A stretch of 64,000 bases of DNA from Phycisphaerae bacterium (GTDB lineage: Bacteria; Planctomycetota; Phycisphaerae; UBA1845). The DNA is taken from contig JAJDDV010000110.1 of the NCBI GenBank assembly GCA_029260135.1, positions 17,104 to 81,103 on the forward strand, read 5' to 3'. The notes beneath the pieces were generated by a model, which saw only the letters and a program-made list of their open reading frames with translations, was not told the DNA's origin and did no database searches. This document shows positions 1 through 9,505 of the stretch, in pieces (the stretch's first letter is position 1; every line of letters begins with the position of its first letter). The translations under genes and the position numbers were made by a program.

Positions 1-786
1 ATCCCGGCTGGTTTGTGGACACGTTGCGAGAGCTGCGGCCACATGTTGTACGAGAAGGAGGTGGCAGAGGCGCTCTTTGTTTGCCCCGAGTGCAGCCACC
101 ACCGCCGCATCGACGCCCGTACGCGCATCGAGCAACTCGTGGACCCAGGTTCCTTTGAAGAGCTCTACGCCGATCTTCGACCGCAGGATCCGCTGAAGTT
201 CAAAGACCGCATACCCTACAAGGACAGGATCAAGCGAGAGCAGAGCAAGACCGGGGAATTGGAGGCCATCGTTGTGGGGCGGGGCTTCGTTCGCGGTCGC
301 GCCGTCATGCTCGGCGTCATGAATCCAAGTTTCATCATGGCCTCGATGGGTGCGGTCGTCGGGGAGAAAGTCACGCGGGCGATTGAACGCGCCATCGAAG
401 AAAACCTGCCGCTCGTAGTCGTGACGGCTTCGGGTGGCGCGCGTATGCAGGAAGGTATGGTCTCGCTCGTGCAGATGGCCAAGACGTCCGCCGCGCTGGC
501 GAGGCTCGACGACGCCGGCGGGTTGTACATAGTGGTTGCCACCGATCCCACGACGGCCGGCGTCGCCGCCAGTTTTGCCGGCCTCGGCGATTTCATTATC
601 GCCGAACCGAAGGCGATGATCGGCTTTGCCGGTCCTCGCGTTATCGCCAACACCATCAACGCTGAGCTTCCCGACGGATTTCAAACGGCCGAGTTCATGA
701 TGGAGCATGGGTTCGTCGACCTCATTGTGTCGAGGTCGAACCTTCGACGGGAGATTGCACGCCTCATTGATTTTTGCGGGAAGTAG
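1..786 (+). CDS. accD: Acetyl-CoA carboxylase carboxyltransferase subunit beta (5' partial)
   Basis: Carboxyltransferase beta subunit of acetyl-CoA carboxylase, which with AccA moves CO2 from biotin to acetyl-CoA to make malonyl-CoA for fatty acid synthesis in the cytoplasm. The reading frame is open from base 1, so the true start lies upstream; the apparent TTG at 13 is internal. Two CxxC pairs (CESC, then CPEC about 16 residues later) form the N-terminal zinc ribbon typical of bacterial AccD. Downstream are the crotonase-fold signatures SGGARMQEG and the PTTAGVAASFAGLGD stretch, followed by GFAGPRVI. The protein ends about where the family usually ends. The following gene starts about 90 bases later and looks unrelated. 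Identification is firm; only the N-terminus is missing. Confidence 0.95.
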   Translation: MPAGLWTRCESCGHMLYEKEVAEALFVCPECSHHRRIDARTRIEQLVDPGSFEELYADLRPQDPLKFKDRIPYKDRIKREQSKTGELEAIVVGRGFVRGRAVMLGVMNPSFIMASMGAVVGEKVTRAIERAIEENLPLVVVTASGGARMQEGMVSLVQMAKTSAALARLDDAGGLYIVVATDPTTAGVAASFAGLGDFIIAEPKAMIGFAGPRVIANTINAELPDGFQTAEFMMEHGFVDLIVSRSNLRREIARLIDFCGK

Positions 787-877
787 AACGGCGGCTGGAA
801 TTCCGCAAGAGTTTTCCTCGGTCATGCCGATGAACGGAGTGGATACCAACGTCTTTTTTGTTCCCGGCGCTTGGCTA

Positions 878-1453
878 ATGGAACGACCGGCAAGACTGCG
901 CAACACCATGGTGTGCCTGGTGGTGGCCATGACGACCACCTCGGCACTGCTCGGCTGGATCGATCCCTCGACCTCACTGCCGTCACCACCTCCTTCGCCC
1001 GAAGCGTTCTTGCCGCTGGCGGTGCAGGCAGTGGAAGCGGCAGAGTCGTTCGGTGTGCTTGACTGGTCCGGCATCGAGGTCGTCGCTGGATCCAGGGAGC
1101 CTGCGGATCACACTGTTACCTCACGCTCTCTTTTGGCGGCGACACGTCCTACAGGTGTGCTGGAGCTGAACGAAGAAGCGGTCTGCCATTTCAGAGTGGA
1201 TCTCGACGGTCGGCCCTCAGCTTCACACCATTGGATCCATCAACATGTAGTACCTGGCGAGGAAGACACTATCAGGATAGAGGTGGTTCTCCCCTCCGAG
1301 AGTGATCGAATGACGCGGGCACAGTGGTTCAGCGTACGCGCACTGGCCGCCGTTCTGTGCGATTCCGACCACCCGATGGAATCACTTCCATTGCGTCTGG
1401 GCGAAGCGTGGGCTCACGTTTACGATCTCGACGCGGAAAACACCCTTCATTGA
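878..1453 (+). CDS. Hypothetical protein with N-terminal membrane segment
   Basis: No family recognised. About 190 residues if the ATG at 878 is used. That start gives a basic N-terminus (MERPARLRN) followed by a short hydrophobic stretch (MVCLVVAMTTTSALLGW), which looks like a signal peptide or anchor. Earlier ATGs at 824 and 830 are also possible; none has a convincing ribosome binding site. A Pro/Ser-rich linker follows, then a mixed, soluble-looking domain with WIHQHVVPGEEDTIRIEV near the middle. It lies between accD and the subtilisin-fold gene on the same strand, but the spacing does not demonstrate an operon. Codon use resembles the neighbours. Confidence 0.55.
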   Translation: MERPARLRNTMVCLVVAMTTTSALLGWIDPSTSLPSPPPSPEAFLPLAVQAVEAAESFGVLDWSGIEVVAGSREPADHTVTSRSLLAATRPTGVLELNEEAVCHFRVDLDGRPSASHHWIHQHVVPGEEDTIRIEVVLPSESDRMTRAQWFSVRALAAVLCDSDHPMESLPLRLGEAWAHVYDLDAENTLH

Positions 1454-1632
1454 CACTTTCATTTGCCCGCGAGATTCCGTATACTAGCGCGCGTCATAGC
1501 GGTTGACAAACAACTGTAGCGGCGGATGGCAGAAGAGTCTCGGCGGAAAGATGCATTCGGACGCTGCAGCAGAGTGGAGTTTGCTCTGACGGTCGTAGAT
1601 GCATCGGTCTCCAGCGTCCTGCGGGCTGCAGT

Positions 1633-1640
1633 GGAGGGGA
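1633..1640 (+). promoter_or_regulatory. Ribosome binding site deciding the GTG start at 1646
   Basis: GGAGGGGA lies five bases upstream of a GTG at 1646. It is the best Shine-Dalgarno match near this gene, and starting there leaves a clean signal peptide. The longer open frame from 1526 has neither. Confidence 0.7.
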
Positions 1641-1645
1641 CATCC

Positions 1646-3664
1646 GTGGACATTCGATTCACCATCTGGCGCGTTGCTGGAACACTTGCCAGTGCTCTTG
1701 TCGCCACTTCTTCCGTAGCGCAACCGAACGACCCGCACTTTGACCTGCAGTGGGGATTCCACAACCTGGGGCAGGATGTCAATGGAGTTGCTGGAAAGAT
1801 CGGTGCGGACATTCGCACACTGGAGGCCTGGGCCGTTCATTCCGGCACCAGGTCCGTCACCGTGGCTATCGTCGGGCGCGGCGTCGATCCTCACACCGAA
1901 TTCTCCGACAGGCTTCTGGGAGGGCACGCAACGCTCGGTGATCCGCTCGATTCCGTAGGTGCGTGTGACGGCGACACAGGACTGGCTGGCGTTGTCGCAG
2001 CCACACAGAACAACAACGCGGGCATCGCAGGGATCCACGCCGGCGTGAAGCTACTTCCTGTGCGCGTGTTGGATGGCTGCTTTATGGTGCCGAAATCGAC
2101 TCCGGACGGAATTCGATGGGCGGTCGACCATGGTGCTGATATTGTGCTAGTCCCCGTTCGCCTCGTTCATCATCAAGACGCTCTGGTCGATGCCGTCAAC
2201 TACGCCGCAAAGAATGATGTTCTCTTGATCGCGCCGATGGGACCCACCGCCGACAGCGCTACAGTCTTTCCTGCAGCCATTGACGGGTGCCTGGCTGTGG
2301 CGGCCACGAACAATGATGACACCCCGTCCTCGAACTCGGGATCCGGCGACTATGTCGATCTGGCCGCGCCCGGCGGGAATACCTGGACCACCACGCGCGC
2401 GACTGCCTATGGATACACCACTGCCTCCCAAGACACGCTGGCCGCCTCCGCACATGTCGCGGGCGTAGCTGCACTGGTTCTGTCGTATGCGCCTCAGCTG
2501 CACTCGAACGAGCTGGCGCAGGTCCTCGTGGACTCCGCCGATGACATCGGCGAGCCCGGGTGGGACCAGTTCACCGGTGCAGGCCGGGTGAACGCGCACA
2601 GAGCGCTCAAACTGGCACCCCCGCCGGTGCTTCGTTTCGAACCGATCGAGCCGATCCCGGCGACGATTCGAACGGGCAAGCCGAGTGCGTTGGTAATCCG
2701 CATCGCCCAAGTTGCAGAACCCATGCTCCCTGATTCTGCGCGGCTGATGTACCAGACGGAATCGCGCGACAGCGGCTGGCTTCCTCTGCGACCGCTCGGC
2801 GAAGAGCGGTTCCTGGCCACCCTGCCCAGTCTGTCTTGTGGTTCTAAGATCAACTTCTATATGATGGCACTGGACGATTCGAGAGCGTCGATGACCGAGC
2901 CCGTTGCCGCGCCGGGTGTTTCGCATTATGCAGAGTCAGGTGTGCGGCAATCGTTGTTTGAAGACGACTTCGAGACGGATCGAGGATGGGAGTCCATCGG
3001 CGGAGATCATACCTCAGGCCGGTGGGAGCGCGTGGATCCGATCGGGTCGATGTCCCAGCCCGAGTTTGATCGATCGCCCAATACCGAGCGCCTCTGCTTT
3101 GTGACCGGCCAGCACTTCAGCACCGATCCTGGAACAAACGATGTCGACGGTGGTCCGGTCCAACTCGTATCGCCGATCGTCGATCTTCCTACGTCCGATG
3201 CGATAATCAGTTATGCCCGCTGGTTCTATTGGGCGGGGAATGGAGCTGAAGACTTTCTCACCGTCGAGATATCGCGCGACGGCGGCCTCCATTGGACGAT
3301 CGCTGAAATCGTAGCTTCGACCGGCGCGTGGGTGACGCATAGCTTCCGTCTTAGCGAGTTCTCCGGCGTTAGTGGTGATCAGCTTCGTGTTCGGTTTTCC
3401 GTGGCCGATGCCCCGAACGATTCACTGACAGACGCAGCCATCGACGAGTTTCTCGTGGAAGCTATCCATTGCACTCTCCCGCCGGGCGATGCCAATGCCG
3501 ACGGCGTCACCGATCACGCTGATTATCGTGAGATGCTGAGCTGCTGGACGGGGCCACGGTCAACGCTCGATCGCGGCCTGTGCGCAGTCCTCGATTTCGA
3601 CGACAGCCTCAAGGTCGACTTGCGAGACTTCCACCGCTTTCAGGTAGTATTCAACCGTCGTTGA
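1646..3664 (+). CDS. Secreted subtilisin-fold (S8-like) protein lacking the catalytic triad, with dockerin-like tail
   Basis: Started at GTG 1646 (strong RBS), the protein has a signal peptide ending near VATSSVAQ and then a recognisable S8 subtilase domain (residues about 40-290). All catalytic positions are changed. The Asp block, normally DTG, reads GRG (residue about 77). The HGTHVAG block reads GDTGLAG, with Gly at the His position (about 109). The oxyanion Asn position reads Gly (about 199). The GTSMAAPHVAG block reads DTLAASAHVAG, with Leu at the Ser position (about 265). The fold-defining hydrophobic blocks remain, so this is probably a binding or scaffold pseudoprotease. A beta-rich middle follows, then a dockerin-like Asp-rich tail (GDANADGVTDHADY). 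It lies just upstream of a sigma factor gene. An active subtilase occurs at 56483. Confidence 0.85.
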   Translation: MDIRFTIWRVAGTLASALVATSSVAQPNDPHFDLQWGFHNLGQDVNGVAGKIGADIRTLEAWAVHSGTRSVTVAIVGRGVDPHTEFSDRLLGGHATLGDPLDSVGACDGDTGLAGVVAATQNNNAGIAGIHAGVKLLPVRVLDGCFMVPKSTPDGIRWAVDHGADIVLVPVRLVHHQDALVDAVNYAAKNDVLLIAPMGPTADSATVFPAAIDGCLAVAATNNDDTPSSNSGSGDYVDLAAPGGNTWTTTRATAYGYTTASQDTLAASAHVAGVAALVLSYAPQLHSNELAQVLVDSADDIGEPGWDQFTGAGRVNAHRALKLAPPPVLRFEPIEPIPATIRTGKPSALVIRIAQVAEPMLPDSARLMYQTESRDSGWLPLRPLGEERFLATLPSLSCGSKINFYMMALDDSRASMTEPVAAPGVSHYAESGVRQSLFEDDFETDRGWESIGGDHTSGRWERVDPIGSMSQPEFDRSPNTERLCFVTGQHFSTDPGTNDVDGGPVQLVSPIVDLPTSDAIISYARWFYWAGNGAEDFLTVEISRDGGLHWTIAEIVASTGAWVTHSFRLSEFSGVSGDQLRVRFSVADAPNDSLTDAAIDEFLVEAIHCTLPPGDANADGVTDHADYREMLSCWTGPRSTLDRGLCAVLDFDDSLKVDLRDFHRFQVVFNRR

Positions 3665-3726
3665 CCTGTATCCAGGCAGGTGGTTGCGAGCCTTCGTCTG
3701 CTTTGCAGCCATCCGAGATTCCGCCG

Positions 3727-4260
3727 ATGAATCATGGGGAGGCCGCAACCCTCTGGGTGGAGTTCAGCCGCACCGGCGACTCCGAGTGCTTTGAGAGGCT
3801 TTACCGAGCCTACCGCGAGGACGTCTTGAGGTATACCAGGTCGCGCCTGGGCGATGAGGATGCCGCAGACGATGTTACGAACCGCACGTTTACGTACTTG
3901 GCCGTGGCTCGACCGGTCATCCACGTCAACTTTGAATCGATGCTCATCTATTACGCTGGTCTGCGATGTCGAAGCTACCAGGTCTCCCAAGTACCGAAAG
4001 CGCCTTCCGGCTTCGCGCCGTACGTCGTCAACGGCCGGACAGGGCCTGATAGAGCGGCAGAAGACCGTGATCAAACAGCAGAGACGATATCTGCACTTCA
4101 GAGGCTGACCCAGGACGACCAGGACCTGATCGTACTGCATCTTCTGGCTGGTCTGAGTCTCCGCCAGATCGCTGAGCTTCTAGCCATTCCAACACGTACA
4201 CTCAACCGACGCTACCACAAGGCCTTATCCCGGCTCCGTCGGTTCCTGAGAGATTCCTGA
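3727..4260 (+). CDS. ECF-type RNA polymerase sigma factor
   Basis: A 177-residue sigma-70 family protein. Region 2 is seen at FERLYRAYREDVLRYTRSRL with an acidic DEDAADDV segment. Region 4 is a helix-turn-helix at the C-terminus (LSLRQIAELLAIPTRTLNRR). The size and the absence of regions 1 and 3 fit the extracytoplasmic-function group. ATG 3727 is chosen because the upstream open frame overlaps the end of the previous gene and has no sigma homology. The next gene starts 54 bases downstream, carries an anti-sigma zinc motif and a membrane helix, and is the likely regulator of this factor. The target promoters cannot be read from the window. Confidence 0.85.
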   Translation: MNHGEAATLWVEFSRTGDSECFERLYRAYREDVLRYTRSRLGDEDAADDVTNRTFTYLAVARPVIHVNFESMLIYYAGLRCRSYQVSQVPKAPSGFAPYVVNGRTGPDRAAEDRDQTAETISALQRLTQDDQDLIVLHLLAGLSLRQIAELLAIPTRTLNRRYHKALSRLRRFLRDS

Positions 4261-4314
4261 TTTTCTGTGGCCAACTGCTCAAATCGCCCTGTTCTATATA
4301 AGGGAGACCCATCC

Positions 4315-5940
4315 ATGGACGAGGACGCGAAACACACAGAGAGAGAACTACGCGAGCCTCTGAGCCAATGGTACGAACGGCCCCTCGCCACGGATAGCGC
4401 CACCTGTCCGGATGGCCCCCTCTTCCGCGATTTGGTCGAACACGCACAGTTCAGAGTCGCCCTTCCACCGGACCAAGCCTCCCATGTAGATGCATGCCCG
4501 CGTTGTGAACGCACGCTTCAAGCGATTCGGCGAGAGCTGGCCGAACTCGACGATGCTGAAACCCGAAGCGAGCGAACAGCGGAGACGGCGTGTCCAGCAG
4601 AACCTGCAACGCCGATGCTGCGCAAGCACGTGATGGCCGGACGTTGGGGACCTGCCACGAGGAAGGTCGCAGGATTGGCCGCCGCGGCGTGCATCTTGCT
4701 CGCCTGTTGGCTCGTCTGGAACCATACAGGTGCCGGGCCGGCGCTGGCGGGCGACCTGCGCGAAATCGGGTTTGCCAGACCCATCCCATTCCAGGGGACA
4801 CCACTCGACCTGAGCGATCCGCAGGTCGTCAGCGACACTGAATTGCAGATCGAAAACCTCCGAATCGAATTGGCCCAGGCGTTGTCGGCCGACCGCCCAA
4901 CCCGACCGGTGTGGCGTCCGTGGACGGAATTGTACCGCAACCTACAGTCCCTGGGGCAATGGGAGGAAGCGCGGATCGAGATGGAGCGCTTTGCCGAGCA
5001 CGCCCGCCGGCGCGATCAACGGCCCAACCGTTACACGATGTACTACACCGCACTCGCAGACCTGGGCGCCCTGCACGCAGCCATGGGCGATTACGAGACC
5101 GCACTCGTCCATTATCGCAGTGCTCTCGGCACGGCACGCGACCACCGGAAGTGGTTTCAACGGACCGGTCGCTTCGACGATTCGCTGCCTCACGCCGCAC
5201 ACAAAGACCTGGCCGGCACGTTGCCGTCCTTCTTGCGGAAACTCAGCCGGCTGGCAGCGGCACGCGGCGATCAGCCAAGCGCGTGGGCCTATCACGACGA
5301 GGGAGAGGAACTCCTGGCCGATTTCTTTCGCGGCGAATGTGCATTCCGCAGCCTGGACGTCGCGCCTGACGCGTCGATGCTGGAGTTGTGCCGGGCGATA
5401 GTCCACGACGGCGACGAGGGACTAGAGTCCTTTGCCTCCAAGGTCCGCGAGCAGTTGCTCTTGCGGGTCATGCTCCACCGCGTGGATCGCGACATCGAAG
5501 CCGCCCAGCACACGCTCGATCTCGCCGCCTCACTGCCGGTCTATCCCTTTGCCGACGAATCGCGCCTCGATTTCAACGAACCGATGGAGCGCGTTCGTCT
5601 GGCCATCGCCCGCGGTGATTTCGGCGCAGCCCTGTTCCACGCCGACGACGCGCAACGCAACGCCGGCCCGCGCCAGTTTGATGGCCGCCCAAGTCACGCA
5701 CCGATCGGCGTCATCGCCAGAGCGGAACTGTTGCTTCTGCGCGGGGTCGCCCGCTCTGGGATTGATGAAGACGATCAGCGCGCGTTGGACATGATCGAGT
5801 CGGCCATTGAGGCAGTGCAACGATCAGCCGGGTCGCTGTCGGGACCATTGCGAGAACAGCTATCTCAGCGTTTTTCTGACTGGCTCACCGTGGCCGATTT
5901 CATGCGCCGAGAGACGCACCACGATGAAGAGTCCCCATGA
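4315..5940 (+). CDS. Membrane-anchored ZAS-type anti-sigma-like protein with TPR domain
   Basis: About 541 residues from ATG 4315, preceded by AAGGGAGA at a good distance. The N-terminal cytoplasmic part has H57-x3-C61-x2-C64 (HVDACPRC), the zinc-binding anti-sigma (ZAS) pattern. One hydrophobic helix follows at about 118-136 (AGLAAAACILLACWLVW). The long outer part is helical with tetratricopeptide-like pairs, clearest at ALADLGALHAAMGDYETALV. Placement directly behind the ECF sigma gene supports a role in holding that sigma factor and releasing it on an envelope signal. The partner is inferred from adjacency. The TPR outer domain could sense a protein ligand, perhaps the triad-less subtilase upstream. 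Confidence 0.7.
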   Translation: MDEDAKHTERELREPLSQWYERPLATDSATCPDGPLFRDLVEHAQFRVALPPDQASHVDACPRCERTLQAIRRELAELDDAETRSERTAETACPAEPATPMLRKHVMAGRWGPATRKVAGLAAAACILLACWLVWNHTGAGPALAGDLREIGFARPIPFQGTPLDLSDPQVVSDTELQIENLRIELAQALSADRPTRPVWRPWTELYRNLQSLGQWEEARIEMERFAEHARRRDQRPNRYTMYYTALADLGALHAAMGDYETALVHYRSALGTARDHRKWFQRTGRFDDSLPHAAHKDLAGTLPSFLRKLSRLAAARGDQPSAWAYHDEGEELLADFFRGECAFRSLDVAPDASMLELCRAIVHDGDEGLESFASKVREQLLLRVMLHRVDRDIEAAQHTLDLAASLPVYPFADESRLDFNEPMERVRLAIARGDFGAALFHADDAQRNAGPRQFDGRPSHAPIGVIARAELLLLRGVARSGIDEDDQRALDMIESAIEAVQRSAGSLSGPLREQLSQRFSDWLTVADFMRRETHHDEESP

Positions 5941-6029
5941 GAGACCAGCATACATGCACGTGCTGGGCTCTAAACCGTGAACCGACGGCGCGAGATGATG
6001 TTTGAGGAACAGATTCAAAGGAGCATACG

Positions 6030-9000
6030 ATGCGTCACAGACTGGCGCCGCGCGCACCTTCACTGCTAGCGCTCTGTCTACTGCTAGCGATTTCCGGATG
6101 CCCTGGCACGCCTCCGCAGCAAGGCTGTACGGCCCATACCGACTGCAACGACGGCGATCTCTGCACCGATGACTCATGTGACGCGCGGACAGGTCTATGC
6201 ACGTACGCGAACAACACTCGTGCCTGCGATGACGGTGATGCGTGCACCGAGGACGATGTGTGTGTCGATGGAACATGCGTCGGAACCGTGTTCGACTGCG
6301 ATGTTGACCAACCGCCCGTCGTAGCTCTGTCGCCCTTTGGCCATGCGGTGCCGGTCGAGGATCAAATGACGCCCGGGAAGACGCCCACGGTGGTAGCCGA
6401 GGCTGGCGACGTCCTGGTCCTGGGCGAGGTACCGGGAGCGGTCGAGACACCCTGGGCCCCGGGCGAGATCATCGTCGTAGAGCACAAAGACGAGACCACC
6501 ACATACGAACTCGTGCTATTCGCGGAAACCATGCCGGATGGGAGCATCGGCGTGATTTCTAAGGAAGTGGGTCCTCTCGCTACGTTCAACGAAACCAATG
6601 TGCGCTTTTCACAGCAAGTCTCACTCGTGGATCCATCTAAGCCTGTAAACGCAAAGAACACGAGCCTTCTCGATGGCGTATGCAGCAGCGAGCTTGACCT
6701 AGCGGATTTCTCGGGGTTCGAAATATACGACCAGGATGGTCTTCGAGTAGAAACGCGCGAAGGCTGTATTCGCTTCGAGCCGCGCGTAGACGTCGAGTTG
6801 AAAATCAAGAGCCTCTCCGCAACTGCGATGGAGGACTTGGGTGCGATTGTGTTTGGCCTTCGCGACGACTTAGAGCAAGCCGTGGTGCATTTCACCGCGG
6901 AGGTCGGAGAGCCCGACGCGGCGATCGACACTGTTGGAGGTTTGCTCGAACTGTCCCATGCGCTCGACGAGTCGGCGAAGATCGCCGCGAGAATCGCTGA
7001 ATTCTACGACGCCGTAAACAACCCGAGCAGGATCGAGCGCGCCCTCATTGCGTTTGATGGTGAGCTGAGCGGCCGCTTCAATGTAGCCGTGGGGGTTGAA
7101 CGAGAGTTTGTGACGGAGCAGGTATTCAAGATTTCCCCTGCCGACTTCCACGTCCCGCTTCCCCTTCCCATCCCGATCACCGCTACGGGAAACGTACTTC
7201 TTGTCCTCAGGCCTACAATCACAGGAAGCGCGGAATTAACTGCTGGCGTCACGTTCGGCGCTAACGTGAGCGGCTGGGTGCTCTTCGAGAACGGTATCCT
7301 CACCCAGGGGGGCGGTGTCTCGCCGCCCGCCGGAGCGGGCGATGAATACGCCCGGGCGATCGAACCGACACTGGACGTTGGAGCCAAATTCACCGCACGT
7401 GCCAGCATTCAGCCGAAGATCGGACTGTCGCTCTTGGGGCTCATAGAGGCAACTGTGAACCCAAGCGTGTACGCTGAACTTTTCGCTACCGCGGATGCAG
7501 AGCTGACGCCCGTTGCGAACTGTTTCCGCCTGCGCTGGGATTTGTACGCCGGTTTGGATGCATACCTCATCGGCGGCGTCCCGGTACTGGGCCTTCGGAC
7601 CGAACGCTTTCCATTGGTCGACCCGAATTCGCTGCGCTGGCCCCTTCTCAGAAACCAACCCTGGGAAAGCGACGGCTGCTATGGCAGTGTTTGTCCAGAT
7701 GATTCATATTGCGACGACGGGCTGTTCTGCAACGGGATTGAGAGGTGCATACTCAGATCGTGCGGTGCGGGTACCGATCCCTGCCCCGATCGGCAATGTA
7801 ACGAGGACGAGAATCGTTGCGAGGACTGCGAGGATATAGAGTGCGATGACGGCGACGAATGTACACTTGACACTTGCGAAGATCGCGATGAGCGTGTGGT
7901 TTGTGTCAGCGAACTTGTGGATTGTGGCGATCAGCTTTGCGATCCCGCCGATGGCTCCTGCGTCGAGTGCCTCGACAGCCGCGACTGTGGCGACGGGCTG
8001 TTCTGTAACGGGGCCGAGGCGTGCGTTGGCCGTATGTGCACCACCGGCCAGACTCCGTGCCAAGTCAACGAACGATGCGACGAGAACGACGATGTCTGTG
8101 AGCCGGCTCCGCAAGGTCCAGACCTTGTTGTGTCCACCGCAAACCCGGAATGGATGGGCAACTACGTGCTTCCGCCGAGTACAAACCTGCATGTCGACTA
8201 TACCGTGACCAACGAGGGAGACATGTCGACGGATACAGATACCGTTGTTGCCGTCTACCTGAACATCGATGCTACACGGCTCGAACCACTAGGCGCGGAC
8301 ACGTATGACGTGGACGTCGATTCGTGCCAAGAACTCGACGTAGACGAAACGTGCTCCGGCCGCCTCTACATAAGCTACGTCACGGAGGATCCTTTTCCGG
8401 CGGACACCTACTTCGTCTGGGTCTGTGCGGACGATTACGACGCGGTTGTGGAACGCGACGAGCAGAACAACTGTCAACGGATGGAGAACGCTACGGCTAC
8501 TGTCCCTGAATCGGTCCCGATTTGCGGGAACGGTAACTGCGAGAGCGGTGAAACGTGCAGCGGTTGTCCTCAGGATTGCCATTCGTGCGGCGACGGATGC
8601 TGTACTTCCGGGGAGACGTGCACCACGTGTCCGTCAGATTGCGGGACGTGCCCAGGGGGCGAAACGATTGTAATTCAGCCCGAGGAGGGCTCCTCGGCGG
8701 ATGCCAGAGTTTCTAGCGAGTTTCCTAATAACAACTATGCGACTCGCGTGCTGAGGGTGGGTGTGGATGAAGGGAAGATCTTGCGCACTTTTATCAAGTT
8801 TGACCTGGGAAGCATCCCGAGCGGGGCAACGGTGGAAGGAGCGACCTTAACACTGCACGCTGGAGGTGTTAACGGCGTAGACGGTTGGGATTCGAGCACG
8901 CTTCGTGTCCACAGGGTTAGTTCATCGTGGTCAGAGCAGACGATCACGTGGAACAACCAAGCGTCCTTCGAACCCGCGGTGCTGGCGTCCGAGTCCTTCC

Positions 9001-9194
9001 CCCATCCTGGCTGGTACGATTTCGACGTGAAGACCACGGTGCAAGTTTGGGTCGAAGGGGGCGATGCTAACAATGGATTCGTGCTCAAAGTTGCGGCTGA
9101 AGGCCCGAGTGTCGATGCGTGGTGCAGCTTCAGCTACAGCGGCTCAAGTCCGCCGGACGAGCGTCCAAAGCTCACGGTGACATACGTGCCGTGA
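6030..9194 (+). CDS. Large Cys-rich lipoprotein with CARDB-like and DNRLRE domains
   Basis: A 1054-residue exported protein. AAAGGAG precedes ATG 6030 by six bases. The lipobox LAISGC puts the lipidated Cys at 24. A short Cys-rich module follows (DCNDGDLCTDDSC type), then a 550-residue beta-rich region without a recognised family. A second set of Cys-rich modules (DGLFCNGIERC, DGLFCNGAEAC) precedes a CARDB-like adhesion domain starting at GPDLVVSTANPEW. After CGNGNCESGETC repeats the C-terminus is a DNRLRE-type beta-sandwich (LRTFIKFDLGSIPSGATVEG, SWSEQTITWNNQ). The layout suggests a surface-attached binding protein. No enzyme motif is visible. It follows the sigma/anti-sigma genes after about 90 bases and could belong to their regulon. 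Confidence 0.75.
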   Translation: MRHRLAPRAPSLLALCLLLAISGCPGTPPQQGCTAHTDCNDGDLCTDDSCDARTGLCTYANNTRACDDGDACTEDDVCVDGTCVGTVFDCDVDQPPVVALSPFGHAVPVEDQMTPGKTPTVVAEAGDVLVLGEVPGAVETPWAPGEIIVVEHKDETTTYELVLFAETMPDGSIGVISKEVGPLATFNETNVRFSQQVSLVDPSKPVNAKNTSLLDGVCSSELDLADFSGFEIYDQDGLRVETREGCIRFEPRVDVELKIKSLSATAMEDLGAIVFGLRDDLEQAVVHFTAEVGEPDAAIDTVGGLLELSHALDESAKIAARIAEFYDAVNNPSRIERALIAFDGELSGRFNVAVGVEREFVTEQVFKISPADFHVPLPLPIPITATGNVLLVLRPTITGSAELTAGVTFGANVSGWVLFENGILTQGGGVSPPAGAGDEYARAIEPTLDVGAKFTARASIQPKIGLSLLGLIEATVNPSVYAELFATADAELTPVANCFRLRWDLYAGLDAYLIGGVPVLGLRTERFPLVDPNSLRWPLLRNQPWESDGCYGSVCPDDSYCDDGLFCNGIERCILRSCGAGTDPCPDRQCNEDENRCEDCEDIECDDGDECTLDTCEDRDERVVCVSELVDCGDQLCDPADGSCVECLDSRDCGDGLFCNGAEACVGRMCTTGQTPCQVNERCDENDDVCEPAPQGPDLVVSTANPEWMGNYVLPPSTNLHVDYTVTNEGDMSTDTDTVVAVYLNIDATRLEPLGADTYDVDVDSCQELDVDETCSGRLYISYVTEDPFPADTYFVWVCADDYDAVVERDEQNNCQRMENATATVPESVPICGNGNCESGETCSGCPQDCHSCGDGCCTSGETCTTCPSDCGTCPGGETIVIQPEEGSSADARVSSEFPNNNYATRVLRVGVDEGKILRTFIKFDLGSIPSGATVEGATLTLHAGGVNGVDGWDSSTLRVHRVSSSWSEQTITWNNQASFEPAVLASESFPHPGWYDFDVKTTVQVWVEGGDANNGFVLKVAAEGPSVDAWCSFSYSGSSPPDERPKLTVTYVP

Positions 9195-9285
9195 GGCGTG
9201 TCGACCCGATTCCTGCAATGGCGGCCAAAGCGTTCGTCGGTAGTGGCTGCTGATGAAGTGGTTCGGAGGGACAAGGAGGCGTGTG

Positions 9286-9429
9286 GTGAGACGGTCAAAG
9301 TTGTTCTCGTGGGCTAGCATCTTGGTCAGCGCCGTGGCTGTGGCACGAGCCAGCGGTGACGTGCTTACCGAGGAGGACTTCAGGGTCGGTGGACGCAAGC
9401 CTTTTGACGCGTTATTGGCTGTGCGATGA
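9286..9429 (+). CDS. Short secreted peptide ORF (possible remnant)
   Basis: A 47-codon frame beginning at GTG 9286 (or GTG 9283) with AAGGAGG ending six bases upstream of 9286. The product has a basic start, a hydrophobic stretch ending AVAVARASG that looks like a signal peptide, and then only about 24 residues (GDVLTEEDFRVGGRKPFDAL). The good RBS and signal peptide argue that it is or was a gene. The very short mature part suggests the 5' stub of a truncated secreted protein. Nothing else is visible in the 9195-9505 spacer. Confidence 0.35.
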   Translation: MRRSKLFSWASILVSAVAVARASGDVLTEEDFRVGGRKPFDALLAVR

Positions 9430-9505
9430 GCACATTTCGCGAGCAGTGCATTCGGTCGAAGGCGGGGCGAAGTAGACTTGAGGCTGGCTGGATCGGAGAA
9501 GGAAG

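Noticed and set aside
1450..1485. Promoter for the triad-less subtilase (TTGACA with TATACT)
   Set aside because: The boxes are 24 bases apart, too far for sigma-70, and no better -35 is present.
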